A stretch of DNA of 64,000 bases from Stenopsyche tienmushanensis (taxonomy: Eukaryota; Arthropoda; Insecta; Trichoptera; Stenopsychidae): assembly GCA_008973525.1 (NCBI GenBank), contig WACJ01000108.1, positions 434,001-498,000 of the forward strand, given 5' to 3'. The notes beneath the pieces were generated by a model. That model saw only the letters and a list, made by a program, of their open reading frames with translations, searched no databases and had not been told where the DNA came from. Positions 32,527 through 45,605 of the stretch are shown here, one piece after another. Every line of letters begins with the position of its first letter. Within the stretch, counting starts at the first letter, position 1. A program made the position numbers and the translations under genes.

Positions 32527-34322
32527 TTTGAACCAACATTGATGATAAAAATCCAAAGCACAGATTTTTTAAAAATACTGTCTGATCTGTATTAATAACA
32601 GATGATGTGTATCTTAATGATAATTGCTGTTGAATTATGGCATTTTTTGTATATAATGAATTCATATGCATTAGCATCACTATGCCGGTAATAAAATAAA
32701 TTGCTAATAACTTTTTTGATATGAAATGTTCATCAAGCACAGCGCAATCAAAATCTGTTCACGAATTCAAGCACTCTTTGTTATGAAATATTTGAAGTGG
32801 AAAGTAACGTATGCTTTGTAAATTATTAATACGACTACAATATTATAGTAAAGACATGATACCATCTTAATCAGAGGGATCAACATCAAAAGCTAACATG
32901 GACCAAAATAAAAAAAAGCTTAAGTTTAAGTAAAATTTTAATAGAAATGTAGCGTGGGCGGTTTACCATCGCCACGTAGTAGCGCTTCTAACAGCGACAT
33001 CTTCCATCTCTCTTCAGATGAAATGTGTTATTTTAACAGCGATATCTCTTGTGGCCCTGCGGAGAGAGAGTCGTCGGTTAGCCTTGGCTGCGGGAGGTCG
33101 TCCCTCCTGCAGCCAGATCTCTTTCTCATGTGGAATAAATAGTTATTTAGAGAAGTGAGTCTTTCTATTCGACGCCCCTCTATTCCCATCCATTCGTCCA
33201 GCAACATCACAGCTCGATAGAAGAACGGATCCGACAAGCACATGGGGGCGGGAACTCTGCCTCAACGTTACAGATACATACAGAATAGTTTGTGTATGGA
33301 TTTGGCACTTGAGAGGCCCTTTGTGCATTTTTAATTTGGAGCCTCAATAAACGCGATTTTCTATTGCGTGGCATCAGGACAGAGAAATACCTAGTTTTTC
33401 AATTAAAGATTAGTATTTCAATCACGATTTATAATTTTGACGGCCTTTTGCGCCTACAGGTAAATCCGCCACTGGTTCAGAAATAAAAGGAGCAGTTTTT
33501 AGATAAACTTTAAACTAACTGTCTATGGGCTCTTCACACCTCTTTCCTACCCGGCTTGTTTTAGTCATTAGGCAATGTGTATCGTTCTTTTTTTACGAGT
33601 CCCGGGCGAAGATGTGAGGTAATACTTTCAAATTATGGAGATTGGAAGCAATTATGAGAGATGCTAAAAGATCGGGATATGCAGATCCATGGAATGATGA
33701 TGCAATGCATCTAAACATTGCTGACGGCATCCATGTCGTGACTAAATCTGTCCGGGACTCTTTTATAGGGCTAAAACAGAGGTTTCGAAGATGTTGAACA
33801 TCGCTTGGAAAACTGTATCGAGTTGAAAGGAGACTATGTTGAAATATTTTTTTTAGTGTTTTCTTTGTTATGCGGGGTACTATCAGGACTACCCGCTAAT
33901 TACGAGGCCGGAGCGATAGCGTCGAGTATGTGGGCGTCATCTGGGTGAGCCGAAGCGGGAGCTCTTACTAAGCAGTGGTCTACTCCTAAAGTCGTAGTGA
34001 CGTGCAATTGAAGATTTGAACTTATCCGGGCCATATTATAGTACAATTTTTATTATAGAAACATCCAACTGTTATTGTGTTAATCTTATTGTAGCAGTCT
34101 ATGAAAACACTAAAACATAATGTGACACGATCTATAAATGATATGGTAAGTGTAAGTGATAGTCCTGCCCCTGAGCAGATAAGAACGTACAAATAAAATG
34201 TTTTGTTGGAACAAAAACGAGATACTTTATTTCATCTTTCCTTATTAGACTTCAATCCAATAACATAACAAACATTTTTCTAAATAAATTCAAATAGATC
34301 TAATATCCTTCATATGTGTATT
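32527..34322. other. Spacer between members 11 and 12 with a GC-richer insertion
   Basis: About 32945-33475 is GC-richer, starts TGTAGCGTGGG, contains AATAAACGCG and ends near GCGCCTACA; GTAAATCCGCCACTG (33463-33477) is the reverse complement of a hAT-type end CAGTGGCGGATTTAC. It may be a solo LTR or a hAT-derived piece. A second GC-rich patch lies at 33870-34010. No convincing reading frame. Confidence 0.35.
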
Positions 34323-35730
34323 TTACATTAATTTTTGCATTGCAATTCTAGCATCACATGTACCATTCTTAACTAAGCTGAATATGACTTCAATGCACAA
34401 TATATTTCCGTCAGGAGTATAATACTTTCCAACGAATTTATATTTTCCATAGATAAACTTCTTACCTAATGTCATTTCTTGGAATTCGTCTAAATTTATT
34501 GATTTAATTTTTATTCCCTACAAATTCACAATAGAAATTAAAACATATAATCGTACAAATTTATTGTATTTAAGGGAATATTTCGGGTTAAGGGTCAACA
34601 TTTTGATTTTTAAACCTTTAAGGAATATTTAAGAATTTGACTGATGATGCAAATTTATGGGAAATAACATCTGAGATAACCTAAAATTGACCCAAAAACT
34701 TTAACTTTGATCTTTAAAACCGAAATGCCCTCTTAATTCATAGGCCTTAGTATAATTTCAAATAAACCTTTTTTACTGTGCAATCTTTTATTGATTCGAA
34801 CGTAACAAAGTGTTGAAACAACTGCTTCACTTTAGCTCCACGTTCGCATACGTTTTTGGTATGGATCGCAAACATTTTTCTGAATGTCTTCTTTCTGAAT
34901 ATCATTGTGATGGAAACTTGCTGCAAAATATGAGACATATTGTAAAAATAAAAATATCGGTTTTATTTGCACAAAGCTATGTAAGCTCACTTGGAGTGGA
35001 CCAGTATTTTCGAAAATTGTCAAATTAGTGTGTAGGAGTGTTTTATGATTTTTTTCATAAGTCATATTGAATTCAAAATTTCCCAAATTTTTTTTTCGTG
35101 GTCCTTTACACATTTTTACATTCTCTATGCAGAATTCGAACTCACCCTTTAAAAAAGCAAGAATGAAATTTTTGCAATAATCAAAAAAATATTAGAATTA
35201 TCGGGCCTTTCAAAAATGACGCTCAAAATTTATTAGGTTATAGCGGCCATAAATCATTTAATAATCTATGGCAAATTATTACAAAAAATTATAGCAATGA
35301 AAAACATGTCAGTGCTCCGTTCGAGAAACGATTCGCTAAAATAATAATCTTTAGCTAAAATAATAATCAAAATTGTTAAATTTGGGACAATCAATACCTC
35401 TAAGCTAATATTACATATAGAACAACATCCAGTAAATTCGGGCAGATTTATGCACCAAAATCCTCAAATACGTACCACCAAGCAAAAACAGCAAATATTT
35501 GAGTGATATTATATTCTATATCTAATGCCATATATTATTATTTTAAATTAAATAAAAATTGTGTAAATATCCTACACGCAACTTGTTCTGCACGCATTTG
35601 AAAACTGAGCGTCCTTAGTGAAATATCCTTTAGATATACATACATAACGTTCAACGCCAGTTTCAGACAAAATATTTATATCTATAAATGACATGACCAT
35701 AAGTCTTATTAACAAATGTTCCCAGTCCAT
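34323..35730 (-). CDS. Secreted array-family protein, member 12
   Basis: Minus-strand exons 35644-35730, 34991-35146, 34768-34920 and 34323-34517 give 196 residues. The leader is MDWEHLLIRLMVMSFID. Exon 2 is GEFEFCIENVKMCKGP with an NMT sequon; exon 3 has IFRKKTFRKMFAIHTKNVC and one extra codon relative to members 5-10; exon 4 has FIYGKYKFVGKYYTPDG, NILC and ends GTCDARIAMQKLM. Six cysteines. Intron 1 is unusually long (497 bases). By sequence it lies between the minus-strand genes 5-10 and plus-strand genes 15, 17 and 18 (for example HTNLTIFENTGPL), so it may resemble the source of the plus-strand set. Confidence 0.85.
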
Positions 35731-36659
35731 ATTTATAATAATGAACTTATCTGACTGAATGTCATACAGTACATCGATTAGATGTAATGGAATTATAATA
35801 AAAATATTCATTGATTGCATATTAATATCGAACTAACATAATTCCTGATAAAACTCAGATAAATCTATTCATCTCCGTTGTGATTATGTTTTAATGTGTT
35901 AATAATGTGGGTTTTGTTGGAAATCTATTCAACTATCAAACATTTGATGCAGAACAGCAATCTATTTTAAATGAATTTATAAATATTTTAAATTATAAAT
36001 GTGCAAAATATAAATAACTTTAAATGTTTTTCTACAACATGAAAATATAATTAAACACATATCTTTCATATTGTTTGTATCATTCATTTTTAAAATAAGG
36101 AAGTTTCCTTGCCGCATTCCGTATCAAACATATTCTTTGTGTTTTTGATAGTACTTTAATAATTGATTACAGTGTAATTTTGTTAGGATCATTATATTTG
36201 GTTTGGATTATTAAACGTGTATATTTTTTTGGAATACTCCATCAAGCACATGGACGAATCTCTATCAGGTATAAACTGTCGAGACTTATGAATTCAAATT
36301 GATTTTATGGAAATTAGGGAAGTATTTTCACAAAGGGGTTTTATGTATCCTTTTTTCTCCCCGTGTTAATAAATGAACTTGAAATATATGTTAAATTTAT
36401 TAAAAAATTAAAATTGTATGTCTAAATAGGATAAGAATAGGAATCTAAAAGTTAAACTATTGTTATGTAATGCAAGTCATAATTTATTTTACAGTTTTGT
36501 TAACAATTATAATAATTGTGTGTAAAATCTATTCTAAGATTTTCTATATTAGATATAGAATATAATGTAAACTATTGAAGAAAAAATACAACTAGAAGTA
36601 TATAATAATGTGATTTATTAAAGGAAAGGATATTGATTTGACGATTATTGATTGGGGAG
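35731..36659. other. AT-rich spacer upstream of member 12
   Basis: No gene or named repeat recognised; presumably includes the member 12 promoter. Confidence 0.3.
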
Positions 36660-37225
36660 TGTGGTAGGGATTAACCCGTTGATGAGTAATCGCGCATATA
36701 TGCGTTCGGACTCGAGTAATGCAGAATGAGTATTCTCGCATATCGAGTGTGGAGATTAGTAAATCAAAAACAGAGACAGAGAGAGTCTTGCATCCATCGT
36801 ATATTGATGACAAGTTCGTGCTGTAAAAGTGCCCTTACACGTCTAAATATTCTCAAATATTATGAAAAGCGATCTGTTTTATGCTTTTGTCATGTTTCAA
36901 TTAAATTTCCGAACAAATTATACAAACACACAGAAACATTTGTATTTCTATAAAGGAATATAATATTTGGATGATTTTTTTTTTACATAGACTACAAAAT
37001 AGAGAATCATCACATCAATTATCAACAGATTTTTCGGTGTCCGGTTGAAAATCATTAGGTATGAGGTCTTCTTAGAATCATAATAAACAGTAGAAAGCCA
37101 CTTAAAACAATTATGTACGTTATTATGAGGCCCAACAATATCAACAGTGTTAAGGTTCATTTTTTGATATACAAGTTTGACTCACAATGCGCGGTCCCGA
37201 TAGAAAAGTGGACAAATGTTTACGA
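36660..37225 (+). repeat. Dispersed non-coding repeat family, full-length-like copy
   Basis: It runs from TTAACCCGTTGATGAGTAAT and the palindrome CGCGCATATATGCG to GTGTTAAGGTTCATTTTTTG, TGCGCGGTCCC and AAAGTGGACA. Same order as 43645-44350. Confidence 0.7.
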
Positions 37226-37343
37226 TTGTTGAATTAATAGAAAATTAAAGCTGACCATGATTTATTTTTATTACAAAACAACACTGAAATGTATTTCAAA
37301 ATTTAAATCTGTGCAAACAAAATCCTATATTTCGATTTATATA

Positions 37344-38092
37344 TTATTTACAAGAACCAATCTTTGCGAGCTCAAAATCAATAGTAAAGCATCCGATGTT
37401 GCCGACACTTGTAAAAAATGCCAATGTTACTTTGTACCTTCCGTAAAAAAAGGTTTTCCCCAAATATTTCTTAGCTATATGTGTGGCGTCGACTATAAAT
37501 ATCTTGCTGATCTGAAAAAGTAACAACCATTATTCGATCTCATAATATTATTTTGCACAAGATTTGTTCTTACAGACCTTTTTTAGAGTGCATTTTTTGA
37601 GATCCTCGAATTCAAATATATCTTTAAGCATCAGGTCTATTTTACTGTCGCAGGGAGTGTCCGTATTGAAATTGATGATGTTCTCCCATTTCTTCTTCTT
37701 CAACCTCATTATTTTTATTCTTTGCTAAGTAAAAGCCAATTTGTTTTTAATCATATTTAATTTAAAAAAATATGAACGCTCATTAACTCACTTTTAAAGA
37801 ACCTGTATCATTAAAAATGGTAGTATTCGCCGTAATAATTGATTTCTTGTTTTCATGATGGACCGTAAGATTGATATGGCCGGCAGCTCCCAACATGTGA
37901 CCCCGACAAACTGAATAATTTTCTATGCAGATATGGTAATCTCCCTGTATTTAAAATTAACGTTGATCATTCACATCAAACTTGTTGATATTTAAGATAT
38001 ATACTTACATATAAATCGGATCTTATCTCTTCTGAAGGATATGCAAATGCAGCCCTAAAAAAAACCAATGAAAATGCTAATAAATTTGTCAT
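37344..38092 (-). CDS. Secreted array-family protein, member 13 (diverged)
   Basis: Minus-strand exons 38009-38092, 37792-37944, 37578-37724 and 37344-37511 give 183 residues. The leader MTNLLAFSLVFFRAAFAYPS has a clean cleavage region. Exon 2 starts GDYHIC, with VCRG carrying Cys 2 and an NLT sequon; exon 3 has LKKKKWENIINFNTDTPC; exon 4 has FFYGRYKVTLAFFTSVG, NIGC and ends GSCK. Six cysteines. Exon 4 starts with Ile instead of the usual Gly. It resembles members 11 and 19 and is the last minus-strand gene before the array flips to plus. Confidence 0.83.
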
Positions 38093-38409
38093 GGTTCTCT
38101 ATCCGACAGTGTATTTTGGACGACTATGGCCAAAGCGACAAATTAAATGTGGCATTTAAATATAATCACAAATACATCAGACACACGGCATCAGATGAGT
38201 TGATGAATCATTTGTGAACATTTTTATTAATAAAATCATTCGTAATGACTTCCTTTTTTTAGTGGCAGCAGTTTGATTGTTTCATAAATATTTAGATTTT
38301 TAACATATCGCATAAAAAAATCACCATCACCAAACTGTCGATTTTGCCTTTTTTCGGTAAATCGCAGAGGTTTTTTCTAAAAGATCTTATAATAAATTTT
38401 AAATTGAGT
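38093..38409. other. Spacer upstream of member 13
   Basis: AT-rich, no gene recognised; this is where the array changes from minus to plus orientation. Confidence 0.3.
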
Positions 38410-38800
38410 TAAACTTAAATGCTATATTCGTATGTCAACCACTTATCATCCACACAAATCATTTTTTTCTGAGGACCGCGCAGCGTGAATCAAGCCTGTA
38501 TATCAATAAATTAACCTTAACACTGTTGATATTGTTGGGCCCCATAATAGCGTTTCAAATATAATCACTTTTAATAGCATGCTGAATTTTAATTATTTAT
38601 TTGATTTATGTGACGATCTAAGAAGACCCCCTACCTGATGGTTTTAACCGAGTACCCCAGAAAATAACCCATTATGATTTTAGTGTTTATTTTGCCGATA
38701 ATTGAAGTAATGATTATTTATTTTGTAGTCTATTAAAAAAATAATAATATTGTATTAGAAATAGAAGCACGACATTAAAAATCGCTCGTTAAAATAGATT
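38410..38800 (-). repeat. Dispersed non-coding repeat family, inverted copy
   Basis: ATCCACACAAATC, GAGGACCGCGCAGCGTGA and TTAACCTTAACACTGTTG are the reverse complement of the 14100-14240 blocks. Confidence 0.65.
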
Positions 38801-39122
38801 GCTTTTCATAATAGTTGAGAATATTTTTACGCATTATAAAGGATAGATTGTTCAAAAAAAACCTTAATAAGTCCAAAAGACACAAATTTGAAAAACTTAA
38901 CGGATATGAAAACATCTCCCGATTCATATCCTGAATTTTCTACGCATTGTAGCTTTATTATACTGGAGAATTACTTCTTAACTCTTGATTATATTTAGAT
39001 GTCTTTCTATCAGCGTCTGGATTAATCTCGCTCCTTATTGATAATAAATGTTTTGCTATAATTAAAAAAATATTATTGTGCATCAATGTGACATCAATAT
39101 ATCATGTTTTTTTATTGTTGAC

Positions 39123-39440
39123 AGCAAAATATTGAGAAACGGTTGTTACTCATTGATGATTGTAATTTATGGATTAACGTGAACGATGGATCTAAATTGA
39201 TGTTCAAATGCAGCATCTTCAGTTTCTACGATTCAACCATAGAAAATTTTGCAAACGTACCCCGAATAGTTTTTTGGAGGTAAGATTAATAATTATTGAA
39301 GATAAAATTAAGATTCTTCATAATCATCATCATCTTTCAATCAGATCCAAAGAAGGCGAAGACAGTTTCATCTGCAGGATAGATTTATCTTGGATTATTT
39401 CCGTTTTCCAAACTTTTGTGTTTTCTTTATTAGATCGGTA
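39123..39440 (+). pseudogene. Unidentified two-exon gene fragment, copy 1
   Basis: Between a TTGACAG acceptor and a GGTAAGA donor lies an open stretch containing NLWINVNDGSKLMFKCSIF and SFYDSTIENFANV, then RIVFWR. After a short intron, AATCAG leads into SKEGEDSFICRIDLSW in frame (phase 2 splice). It is unlike the phase 0 array genes. The same two pieces occur at about 45607-45900. I do not recognise the parent gene; no start codon or upstream exons are seen here, so a relic of a captured gene is likely. Confidence 0.5.
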
Positions 39441-39715
39441 ATTCTGGAACTACCTTCCTACATATCCTGGATTTATTACTGAAAATTAAAAACATCATAA
39501 AATAGTTTTTCTAATAATCTTATCTATTTTATGTACTTATTGTTTTCACATAATTAAGCAGCTAATCAATCTACACTAATGGTTATTTAATTACGTTTAC
39601 ATATCATTATTTTTTATTGCAATATCATTAGATTCATGTTGCATTGCATTCGATACTGATGGGTACCAATTTTGTTTTTATTAGAAACTGAAAATTTCAA
39701 ATATTGCTTCAAAAA

Positions 39716-40973
39716 ATGAGAAAGTTATTAAAATGGCTCTGCGTGAATGTATATCTATTGCATTTCTCCAATGCTGAAGATCTATTCGTAAGTGCTCTTT
39801 TGTATTTAAGTAAAAACGTCTACCTTAAAAGTATAATTATTAATATTTGTAGGGTGATTTTGATTTCTGTTTGGAGATGATGGAAAGATGCAAAGGCATT
39901 CCAGAAAGTACCGAATCATACATGAATCTTTCCGTTGAGTTTGTTGAAAATAATACACCAGTTTTTTCTGCTAATATAACGTTGCTCAACAATATTGGAC
40001 CACTATTGGTTATTTAACTTCATTTTATTAATTTATAAAATGTAAGTTGTATCAATTTTAAATAATGTATCTTATTTCTTCAGCAAAAAGTGAAATTGAT
40101 GAAGTTCAAGAAGAAAAAATATGAAGATCTGCTCGATTTTCCGCGGAATGCTTGCGCCAACATAATGCATGTGAAGTTATTCTTTGAAAGGCTGATCAAG
40201 TTCGAATCGGTTGATAATTGCATAATAAAAAAGGTGATTTTAAATTCAAAGATCATTTAAAAAGTAAGGTTACAACATTTATATAGGGATAGGAAATAGA
40301 TTAAACTATTTTTCAACGTAATCACTGTCGAGATCAAAACATTTCTGGGCACCCATCTCGCAAACAACAGCTTGTAATCAAGTTTTTTCGATACAATATC
40401 ATCGAGGAGACTTCGAGAAATGTCAGGACATTCTTCGTGAAGCTCTTCAATCGTTACATGGAGGTCATCACGAGCTTTCGTTGGATATTCGCAACGGTAT
40501 TGTTCTGCAAAGTCCAAAAATGTATGAACGCTCGAATCTTGCATCAACGGGAGTCGGTGGGAGTGCACGACGATTTCTCCATCGGAAGAATTTATTATGA
40601 CTGAAAAAAATGGCCGACAAGTACAAAGTATCAAACAAACTGTTAGGATCCCCCTTATATGTCAGGTGCGGCGCCAACATCGAAACAAAAAATTCCCGGC
40701 CACAGGAGCTCTTGTAACCTTTCTTTATAGATAATCAAAAATTGAAAAAAATATTTTAATGATGATAAACTTCTTTTTTTTTGGCAGGGAGTCTACACAG
40801 TTAAAAATTTCAATCCGACGGTTCTCTGTCATGATGTCTTGGGTCAAAAATTTATGTATGGGAAATATAAACACACCGCAAAATATTATTCTAAAACTTC
40901 TGTGATTGCATGCTACACGACCATTTTCTCCATATCCAAAATGGGAACGTGCAAAAAGGGTATTCTTAAATAA
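39716..40973 (+). CDS. Secreted array-family protein, member 14 (duplicate of member 16)
   Basis: Exons 39716-39787, 39853-40008, 40084-40233 and 40788-40973 give 187 residues. The leader is MRKLLKWLCVNVYLLHFSNA. Exon 2 is GDFDFCLEMMERCKGIPE with NLS and NIT sequons; exon 3 has KFKKKKYEDLLDFPRNAC; exon 4 has GVYTVKNFNPTVLC, FMYGKYKHTAKYY, VIAC and ends GTCKKGILK. It has the six family cysteines plus one in VLC. The exon 2 donor is GTTATT. Intron 3 (554 bases) holds an antisense mariner-like fragment. Member 16 is nearly identical. Confidence 0.87.
40250..40730 (-). mobile_element. Antisense mariner-like fragment in intron 3 of member 14
   Basis: The minus strand encodes KARDDLHVTIEELHEECPDI, SRSLLDDIVSKKLDYK and LLFARWVPR, matching the second helix-turn-helix region of mariner transposases. 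Upstream minus sequence (CRPFFSVIINSSDGEIVVHS) is open but not recognised. The same fragment sits in intron 3 of member 16. Confidence 0.75.
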
Positions 40974-42030
40974 ATTTGGGAGCCGATAAATCGACATTCT
41001 GGGTTATCATAACAAACATAATTTATAGGTTAAATGTTATATAAATACAATTAAATATATTCTATATAGTAATAAAAAAGTTGACATTAAAATCCTATTA
41101 TTTTGGAATCTAAATTTAAAAAAAAATGCTTAAGAATGTTTACATATACAAACACCTTTAAATGCTTCTTTTCGTTATCAGTTAAATAGATTTCAATTAC
41201 AGGTAAGCCGTTGTTCATAGGTCTCGGAGAAGGTTGCGATTAACGGGGGATTGCGATCGATGAGGATTTCTGGTTCCATGGAATCTAGTATTCCTTTTAA
41301 TCTGTGTACGTTTCTGTTTAACACTTACAGCAAAGGCTAATGTGTATAGATAATTTAGTAGAACAGCTTACAATGTATCCTGATACGCGTACATTAATCT
41401 TGTAGCAATAAAATCGCTTAAAGCGAAAAATTTTCTAAAATATTAGGGTTAGGGATCACACTCTTGAATACGTAGTTTCCTTTTCGCAGTATTTAAAAAT
41501 GATGACGAACCGGTAATGAGCTCCACACGTCATGAAAATGAGAGGGTGCGATGTCTATGTCTGAACAACGTGGCCCCCGACTACAGGATAAATCAATCAA
41601 TTTACGTTGCAATATCCTCTATTAATCAACCTGTAGCTACTCTAAAACCTGGACATTTTATAGAAAGAAATTGTAATTTATTTTGCTGGTCCCTTATGTA
41701 AGTGTAAATGAAAATAGCACATTAACTAACGATTAATTTATAATTTAAAAAAGTTAATTCAATAATATTATTCATTTAGAATATCTATTATAGAAGAAGG
41801 AATAAAATTATATGAACTATGGTAGAAAATAAGTTTTTAATACAAATAAAAACATTTTAAAAAATCAAAATTGAAAAAAATCAAATATTCAAAAGCTTCG
41901 ATGCCCTGTTTATAGTGAGAACTGTCGACCGAGTCATTTTTCATCATCTCAAATCTTGTCTGCAAATGAAACGTCTTTTTTAGAGCCAATTCTCTTCATT
42001 CAGAGTTGTTCCGAATTGCTGGACGTCTTA
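40974..42030. other. Spacer between members 14 and 15
   Basis: No gene. About 41215-41330 is matched by 47715-47840, and 41555-41670 (TGTCTATGTCTGAACAACG) by 50570-50710, so the spacer belongs to the duplicated units. Confidence 0.5.
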
Positions 42031-42235
42031 GTTCCTCATAGATCACGGGAGGTTTAGACTTTTCTCGATCTCGGAGTGTCCTTTCGGAGATCCGTTCATG
42101 AACGTAGACTGTTATCCGATCGCGAGGTGCTCATTCGCCGTGTCAGCGGTCCAAGAAGCGGACCTGTTGGACACACAGAATTTGTGGCCGCTCTGTCCTC
42201 TTAAAGGACTATTAGGGCTTTTTCTAGCATTTTCG
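42031..42235 (+). mobile_element. LINE 3' coding-end fragment
   Basis: The same block as 3480-3700 (ATCTCGGAGTGTCC, then SGPRSGPVGHTEFVAA-type coding). A (TA)n run follows at 42240-42257. Confidence 0.65.
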
Positions 42236-42444
42236 GTAATATATATATATATATATTTACGAATGATTATAAATAGCATGATAATAAGTAATTGTTGCAC
42301 AATTTAAAGTATTTAATATATTCATCATTAAAACTTCATCATATTTATAATATTAACTTTCAAACGATCAAGATTGGCAATTTCAATGCTATTCTGAACA
42401 GTATATTTTTTACAGAGTAGTTGATTTTAATTCAGTGCTTTACA

Positions 42445-43263
42445 ATGATGGACTGGAAACATTTACTAATAACTGTTATATTCGTGTCATTTATTGACGT
42501 ATTCATTTTATCTGCAACTGACGTTGAACGAGCTGTATGTTTTATTATAAGGATAGTTTTCTAGTTGTTTATTACGTTAATGATTTTTTTGCTATTTAAG
42601 GGTGAATTTGAAATCTGCTTAGAATCAGCAAAACACTGTAAAGGACTTCGGAAAAAAAATTTGACGCATTTTGAATTTAATTTGACTTATGAACCAAATC
42701 ATAGAACAATCTTGCATACCAATTTAACAGTATTTGAAGAGACTGGTCCACTCGAAGTGAGTTCACGTGTTTCTTACAAATCAAATAAGTGTGGTAAATT
42801 TATTTTAATATCTTATAATTTGCAGGAATTGTCTATAGTAATGGTATACAAAAAGAAGAAATTCCAAAAATTTATTGCTATCGAAAGTAAAAATGTTTGT
42901 AAAAGACTTAATGCTGAAAAATTGTACACAACTCTCATAACATTCGAATCGTTCAAGGATTGTATACTAAAAAAGGTTAGTTCGAAGTGAAATATTTAAT
43001 GGTTTAGATTAGGCGTAAATTTATGTTGATGGCCTACATGGCGTGAATTTTAAATTTTAATTATTGATATGAATTTACAGGGATCAACAATTAAAACCAT
43101 TGATATAAGGGAGTTCCAATTACTGATGATAGGTAAATCATTCATTTATGGAAGATTTAAATTCATGCAAAAGCTTTACACTGAGGCCGGAAATATATTT
43201 TGCGTTGAAATTATATATAGCTTAGTCAAGAAAGGCACGTGTAATATTCAAATTAAAACATAG
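42445..43263 (+). CDS. Secreted array-family protein, member 15
   Basis: Exons 42445-42534, 42601-42756, 42826-42975 and 43081-43263 give 192 residues. The leader is MMDWKHLLITVIFVSFID. Exon 2 is GEFEICLESAKHCKGL with an NLT sequon and NLTVFEETGPLE; exon 3 has VYKKKKFQKFIAIESKNVC and ESFKDCILKK; exon 4 has FIYGRFKFMQKLYTEAG, NIFC and ends GTCNIQIKT. Six cysteines. A TCAGTGC initiator-like motif lies nine bases upstream of the first ATG. AATAAA follows the stop by about 20 bases. Compared with member 17 the upstream region lacks roughly 110 bases. Confidence 0.9.
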
Positions 43264-43644
43264 CATGAAATTTTACACAGAAATAAATATTCATTTGTAA
43301 CATTTTAACAAGTTCGTGTAATTTTTTTTTTGATGGTAAAGGCTTATAAATGATCTGCAAATAAATTCAAATTTTGTATTTTTTCCTTGTTTAATTGTGC
43401 TATTTTGAAGATTAATTGCACAAATATACTCAATATTTATTTTTTCTATGGATTTGGATGCATTAATTTTTGAATGCACCATGTATTTGTGTAAAACAAC
43501 AACAAAAATATGTTTTTTTGTGTGATAAAAAATATTTTTGGGACATTCATTAAAAATCGTTAAAACTGTTATAAACCAGCTATAGATATCACATTGATTA
43601 AAATCATCCAATACTAATTGGAATCAAATTTTGGTTATAATTTG
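43264..43644. other. Spacer after member 15
   Basis: AT-rich, no gene. Part (about 43550-43640) is repeated at 59345-59450 next to the dispersed repeat, so the repeat may begin earlier than its AACCC block. Confidence 0.4.
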
Positions 43645-44350
43645 ATATTAACCCATTGATGAGTAATCGCGCATATGCGCGTTCGGACTCGAGTGAGATT
43701 AGTTAATCGGAGACAGAAACGGAGAGTTTCTTGTGTCTCATTATATACTCGTATATCAATAGCAAAATTGTGCTATAAAAAAAACCCCTACAAGCTTAAA
43801 TGTTCTGAAATATTACGAAAAGCAATCCATATTATTTTAATTTTGTGCTTCTATTTTTAATATAATATTTTTTATTTATTCAAATCATAATTTTAATTAT
43901 TACATTTACGATCTCTTTTATTCTTTTGTCATATTTCAATTGAATTTCCGATTAAGTTTTAAGAACAAAAATAATCACTTGTATTTCTATAAAGCAATAC
44001 AATACTTTAACTATTTTTTTCATAGAGTACAAAATAGAGTCATCATAAAAATTATCAATAGATGAGGACAAAATTAAAATTATCCGATTGAAAATCATCA
44101 GTTATGGGGTCGTCTTATATCGTTGGTGGTTCTTCTTTGAATCACAATAAATAGTAGAAAGCCACAAAAATCAATTATATACTTAAAACTCTGCGTAGTA
44201 GGTAACAAAAGGGATTCCATTTGAATAATTTACGCGGAAAAATTAACGAATATCAAGAGTGTTAAGGTTCATTTATTGATATACAACCTTGACTCGCGCT
44301 GCGCGTTCCCCAAAGAAAGGTATATTTGGGTGGACGATAAATGGTAGACA
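43645..44350 (+). repeat. Dispersed non-coding repeat family, full-length-like copy
   Basis: It begins ATTAACCCATTGATGAGTAA with CGCGCATATGCGCG and ends GTGTTAAGGTTCATTTATTG, CGCGCTGCGCG and GGTGGACGATAAATGG. Confidence 0.7.
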
Positions 44351-45419
44351 TACGAATATACCCAGCAGAGATATATCAAGAATAGAAGAACCGTGAAGAA
44401 TTCACGTTAACACGAGGCCCTAGAGGGACACATACCGCCACCCTAGAGCAATACTTCGCGGTAGCCGGGTGGCGGCGGAACCGGAGGAGGGGTTTAGTGA
44501 GTCTGGCGATGCTCAGCGCGGCCGAGAGGCGGTGATGGGAGGAAAACAGTCGCTTTTCGAGGTGAGGGAGAGCGCACGCATGCGCATGGATCCTAACCTC
44601 TCAGCCCTACAGTAATACATCGCGTAGCTCTACTCTCTACTCTCTAAAGCTCTTGTAATAATAGATATTGTGTATCGATTTTTTTATACAAAATTTATTA
44701 CAAATGGTGATTATACTCCTCCCCGCCATATAATTCTCTACCCTAAAAAAATGACTACGAATATTTTTATAATATATTTTTTGAAAGGCTTTAGAGGTTG
44801 CTACCACAAGTCAAAAATTCGGACAAAACGTTGGCCAGTTAAGTATGAATCGAGCTTATTGATTCTGATATGTTTATTTGTGTATTTTGAAGTAGAAACG
44901 CATGCAGAAAGACTCATTACTTCACTACAGTCAACCCTCCTCCTCTTTCCTTCTATTCCTAATTGTTTCCAGCGGGTGCGCATTGAGGTTGAGTCATTAA
45001 CGAGAGTACACGAGAAGATTTCTTTATTACTTTGCTCAAAAACAACTCAATAGTATCTCAATCTCGAGATTATTATAAAGATTTGCTATATCTTTCTATC
45101 ATTTACTTAGGAAGAGTTTCATAAAAAGGGGTTTCATTTAAGAGACCTACTGATCTTCACCGTACTGATGGCTAAAACTATGTATTGTTTGAAGATTTTC
45201 CTATTTAAACATCAATTTAAACTGACAAAAGCAGTAAAATAAAATATTTTAAAAATCCATTTTTGACCTTTTTTGATTGATTTGTTTTGTAATTTTTCCC
45301 ATCAAAAAAATGCTACATAGATCTAAAAAGATGGAAATTCCACGGAGATGACCGATGATCCGACGACGTTATTTTTGCCGTATGGGGTCAATAATGTTAA
45401 TTCTCGAGCTTAGGGGTCG
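44351..45419. other. Spacer with an R1-like LINE 3' UTR trace
   Basis: About 44400-44480 (GAGGGACACATACCGCCACCC, then GTAGCCGGGTGGCGGCGG) corresponds to the 3' end of the LINE at 12650-12720. The rest has only unrecognised open frames. Confidence 0.4.
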
Positions 45420-45605
45420 GTTGCATCCGGGCTTGCTATATAAAATCGGAAAACAACTGCCCACAAACTACTTTTTCATATTCAAATCATACCTAACCAA
45501 CAGAACGTTCTACGTCAAATACGAAGATGAAGCCACCACACTCACACAGTTTTATACCTTTTATACAAGGCCGACATTCCGACAGCAGACACCACGACAA
45601 CAAAA
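45420..45605 (+). mobile_element. Jockey-like reverse transcriptase fragment at the duplication junction
   Basis: LLYKIGKQLPTNYFFIFKSY, then LTNRTFYVKYEDEATT: the region before motif AGVPQGSVLGP in jockey-clade RT, then an internal deletion. Its end coincides with the start of the 45.6 kb copy of the duplicated segment. Confidence 0.75.

Noticed and set aside
32945..33475. Possible solo LTR
   Set aside because: TGT…ACA-like ends and AATAAA are present, but no target duplication, partner LTR or internal coding was found; kept only as an unassigned insertion.
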